Under the pieces are notes generated by a model. It saw only the letters and a program-made list of their open reading frames with translations. It was not told the origin of the DNA and ran no database searches. From the NCBI RefSeq assembly GCF_014650055.1, contig NZ_BMUF01000016.1, positions 122,138 to 186,137 on the forward strand: DNA of 64,000 bases. Direction: 5' to 3'. The DNA comes from Streptomyces malachitofuscus (GTDB lineage: Bacteria > Actinomycetota > Actinomycetes > Streptomycetales > Streptomycetaceae). The position numbers were made by a program, and so were the translations under genes. Positions 59,536 to 64,000 of the stretch are shown here, in pieces (the stretch's first letter is position 1; every line of letters starts with the position of its first letter).

Positions 59536-59967
59536 GTCCCGCGCAACCATCCGAAGCACCGACAAGTTACGCTGGGTCTCCCCGCATGAGCACAGAGTGT
59601 CGAACAGGGGGGCGCGTGGGGGTGTGGGGAGGCGCAAGGTTGTTCGCCCGTAGCGGAGGGAACCCGTGCACTCGGCATGGACTGTCCGTAGCAGCGGGTA
59701 AGACATCCCTAGTGGGAGGGGGCGACACGCAGGGCGGCACGTCTCCCGTTCGCCATGGGCGTACTGGCGATGGGGGTAACTGCCTGGCCTGCGGGAACAT
59801 CGTCTCGCACCATCGGGTTGGAGCAGATGTCGGCGTGAGCGGGGTCAGGAGGCCATCGACGGTGTCGGCAGTTGGAATGAGCGGTCCCCGCTTGCGGGAC
59901 TAAGCTGCGGAAGGACAGGGAGGGGAAGTTCCCCCCACTGCCTGACCGCTCTGAGGAGCGATTAACG
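59536..59967. other. 432-bp clpC upstream region
   Basis: It holds a ClgR box (59642-59655), a hairpin GTCCCCGC/GCGGGAC near 59885-59899, and the clpC ribosome site GAGGAGCGATTAACG. An open rightward frame at 59586-59903 is rejected. The distance from the ClgR box to ATG is over 300 bp, so a long leader or a second promoter exists. Confidence 0.6.
59642..59655 (+). promoter_or_regulatory. ClgR-binding box of clpC
   Basis: GTTCGC (59642-59647), 5 bp, GCG (59653-59655). This is the ClgR pattern known from actinobacterial clp and lon promoters, where ClgR activates in response to protein stress. Confidence 0.75.
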
Positions 59968-62493
<2,526 letters not shown>

Positions 62494-62512
62494 CCACCGC
62501 GTTCAGCCGCAC

Positions 62513-62558
62513 GAGAAGGGTCTGCCCCGGGACACACATCCCGGGGCAGACCCTTCTC
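62513..62558 (+). terminator. Terminator after clpC, 20-bp perfect stem
   Basis: 62513-62532 pairs without mismatch with 62539-62558 around the loop CACACA. It lies between clpC and a convergent gene and serves both. Confidence 0.92.
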
Positions 62559-62574
62559 GGCGTTCGCGGTCGTT

Positions 62575-63216
62575 TCAGGACAGCTGACCGTCGTAGTCCG
62601 GCAGCTTGAACGTCTTCTCCGCGTGGCCTCCCGACAGGTCGGAGGCGCTGTTGCCGATGTTGGCGACGATCGTGTAGCCCTTCGACTCGATGTGCGCCCG
62701 CTGGGCCGTCTTGTACTCGGCCACGTCCCGGAACAGGTCGACGAAGCCGCGCACGTAGAGGCCCGCGGACTCGTACCCGGCGTGGTCGAGGTTGTACTCG
62801 GTGGGCCAGTGGATGATGCTCGGGCGGGCGGTCACGAAGAACACGGCGACCCCGTGCTCCTGGGCGTACTCCGCGACCTCCAGGACCGGCCGGTTCGCGG
62901 GCTGCGGGAAGCTGAACCCGAAGTCGGTCTCCAGCGCCGTGTTGTCGATGTCGAGCACGATCGCCGGCTTCTCGCCGGGCGCGGTGTCCCCGATCCGCTC
63001 CTTCAGATAGGGCAGGGCCCGGTCCATGACCGCCCGGCAGTCCCGCTGCCAGGTGTCGTAGTCCACGTCCGCCGCCGCGGACGCCGCCACCGGGAGAGCG
63101 GCGGGTGCTGCGGCTGCGGGCGCCGCGGCCTCGGCGGGGGCGGCCAGGGCCACGAGGGCGGCCGCGGAGACGGCGGTGACCGATGCGCGGCGGAGCCAGG
63201 GGTGTCGGCTTCTCAT
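62575..63216 (-). CDS. Secreted HAD-family acid phosphatase
   Basis: 213 residues from ATG 63216. Signal peptide: SRHPWLRRASVTAVSAAALVALAAPAEA. The HAD nucleophile motif is VLDIDNTALETD (about 83-94), motif II in VFFVTARP, and motif III/IV in NIGNSASDLSGG. It belongs to the class B/C-like or 5'-nucleotidase-like HAD group and should remove phosphate from external substrates. A Phe/Pro-rich cap (FGFSFPQPANRPV) is present. Leader (63217-63300) is separate from the rightward gene. Confidence 0.87.
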   Translation of the reverse strand: MRSRHPWLRRASVTAVSAAALVALAAPAEAAAPAAAAPAALPVAASAAADVDYDTWQRDCRAVMDRALPYLKERIGDTAPGEKPAIVLDIDNTALETDFGFSFPQPANRPVLEVAEYAQEHGVAVFFVTARPSIIHWPTEYNLDHAGYESAGLYVRGFVDLFRDVAEYKTAQRAHIESKGYTIVANIGNSASDLSGGHAEKTFKLPDYDGQLS

Positions 63217-63658
63217 AGTCGTGGGGGTCCTCTCACGTCCGTAACGCTGCCAACATGGCGTGTGCATGCTCGTCTGCGAGGGTGACGCGAGGTGAACCGT
63301 AGGGTTACCGGGCGGTAGGCGCCTAGAGGCCTGCGCCACATTTATGGAATGGCCTAAGTCGCTCGCCGGTGACATGGGGCACAGGCGGTTTGTCCGGTAC
63401 TAGCCGGAATAGTGGCAAAGTCTCGGTATCAAAACGGACATTTGCCCTGCCGTTCTGATCGATCAGCTCTAAATGGGGGGTTTCGCCCCATAGAAATGCT
63501 CTGTCAAGAGACGTGCATCTCAGTGCAGAAGTACGACTTACCGTCGTAGATCACACCTTTGCGCGGTTATGTCCAGAGGGGCTACCAATGAATCACCACC
63601 GAGGTGCGGACCCGTCCGCCTGGTGGTTTTCCTCTGTCCCCTCCCTAACGAGGTTTCG
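63217..63658. other. 442-bp divergent intergenic region with structured leader
   Basis: It contains the divergent promoters, a 12-bp palindrome CTGATCGATCAG (63455-63466), a hairpin ATGGGG/CCCCAT (63473-63491) and the large hairpin at 63574-63636. It is AT-richer than average between 63340 and 63500. Confidence 0.65.
63574..63636 (+). promoter_or_regulatory. Three-tier hairpin leader of the last gene
   Basis: CAGAGG (63574-63579) pairs with CCTCTG (63631-63636), ACCACC (63595-63600) with GGTGGT (63622-63627), and GCGGA (63606-63610) with TCCGC (63615-63619). GAGGGG could instead pair with CCCCTC (63638-63643), next to the SD AACGAGG. Candidate RNA switch; no known class matched. Confidence 0.5.
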
Positions 63659-64000
63659 ATGTTCGAGCGCGTCACGTCCCGTTCCTCCCGTACGTCCCTG
63701 ATCCGCACCCGTGCGGCCGTGCTGGCTGCCGGCCTGGGGGCCTCGGTCGCACTGGGAGCCGGGGTCGCTGCCGCTGCCGACACCACGGCCGCGTCCGGCG
63801 CCGCCAGTGCCGTTCAGGCGCAGGCCGCCGCCCAGGCCAAGGCCGCGAAGGCCCAGGCCGTCAAGGCCGAGAAGGCGGCCGTGGCGAAGAAGGCTGCGGC
63901 GGCGAAGGCGGCCCAGGCGAAGAAGGCGGCCAAGAAGGCCGCCGCGAAGAAGCAGGCGTCCTGGGTCTCCCCGGTGAAGAGCTACAAGCTGTCCGCGAGC
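63659..64000 (+). CDS. Secreted Ala/Lys-rich protein, probable M23 peptidase (3' partial)
   Basis: The first 114 residues are in the window; ATG 63659 with AACGAGG 5 nt upstream. Signal peptide (SLIRTRAAVLAAGLGASVALGAGVAAAADT), then a long Ala/Lys helix (about 50-100; QAAAQAKAAKAQAVKAEKAA) probably spanning or binding the cell wall, and WVSPVKSYKLSAS, which looks like the beginning of an M23 (lysostaphin-type) domain as in related proteins. The catalytic residues lie beyond the window, so the peptidase call is inference. Confidence 0.65.
   Translation, partial: MFERVTSRSSRTSLIRTRAAVLAAGLGASVALGAGVAAAADTTAASGAASAVQAQAAAQAKAAKAQAVKAEKAAVAKKAAAAKAAQAKKAAKKAAAKKQASWVSPVKSYKLSAS

Noticed and set aside
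59586..59903. 105-codon frame upstream of clpC
   Set aside because: Random composition, no SD, and it contains the ClgR box and promoter region.
63541..63658. c-di-AMP (ydaO) riboswitch before the last gene
   Set aside because: The expected GAATC, GGGGTGAAT and CCGTCAGCTAACC parts are not present; only a generic structured leader can be claimed.

Overview
The window is about 72% GC. Genes are tightly packed with strong third-position GC, starts are often GTG, several promoters look leaderless, and there is a WhiJ-like XRE/DUF397/ATPase set, a tipA gene, lsr2 and clpC. This is a Streptomyces chromosome segment in the conserved core. From memory the gene order matches the S. coelicolor region around SCO3370-SCO3434; that is recall, not a search.

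Layout. 1-10.5 kb: end of a secreted alpha/beta hydrolase, tRNA-Thr(CGT), a TetR relic beside a RibD/DHFR-like reductase, a family 2 glycosyltransferase, an AfsR-type SARP/NB-ARC/TPR regulator, a PolA-like polymerase, an HTH-Clp_N protein with two perfect palindromic operators, a DUF2786 protein and a lipoprotein. 10.7-17.7 kb: a WhiJ-like trio (DUF397, ATP-binding anti-sigma-like protein, XRE-DUF5753) with a shared operator-like repeat, an aldehyde dehydrogenase, a Phd/RelE toxin-antitoxin pair and a PadR-controlled DrrAB-type ABC exporter. 17.7-25.4 kb: small secreted protein, glutamate decarboxylase plus ClC channel, tipA, DedA, ThrE-like exporter, ppa. 25.4-39.2 kb: dacB, zincin, tilS, hpt, ftsH and folE running rightward, a small island of broken genes, then DUF3180, folK, folB, an NTF2-like gene, folP and a lysyl-PG transferase-like gene running leftward. 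39.5-50.2 kb: a membrane-anchored coiled-coil protein, two PH-domain proteins, an orphan nuoD facing a MidA-type methyltransferase, a NarL-type two-component pair, a TmrB-like ATPase, an ArsR-type regulator and a threonine aldolase-like enzyme. 50.4-56 kb: a cofactor operon (DUF2520 reductase, panC, nadB, nadC, coaX) for pantothenate/CoA and NAD. 56.4-64 kb: small hypotheticals, BlaI-type regulator, N-acetylglutamate synthase, lsr2, an SCO3374-like protein, clpC with a ClgR box, a secreted HAD phosphatase and the start of a secreted peptidoglycan-peptidase-like protein behind a structured leader.

The strongest second-look items are: (1) the HTH-Clp_N gene, whose leaderless promoter is covered by two perfect GTGTCAAC-N5-GTTGACAC palindromes; (2) the orphan NuoD next to a MidA/NDUFAF7-type methyltransferase, a likely enzyme-substrate pair; (3) the WhiJ-like trio, where the same double TGCATCTGC element lies at the same distance upstream of two of its genes; (4) SigR-like GGAAC-N18-GTT promoters before both dedA and ftsH; (5) the three-tier hairpin leader of the last gene. 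No CRISPR array, prophage, IS element or biosynthetic gene cluster was seen.
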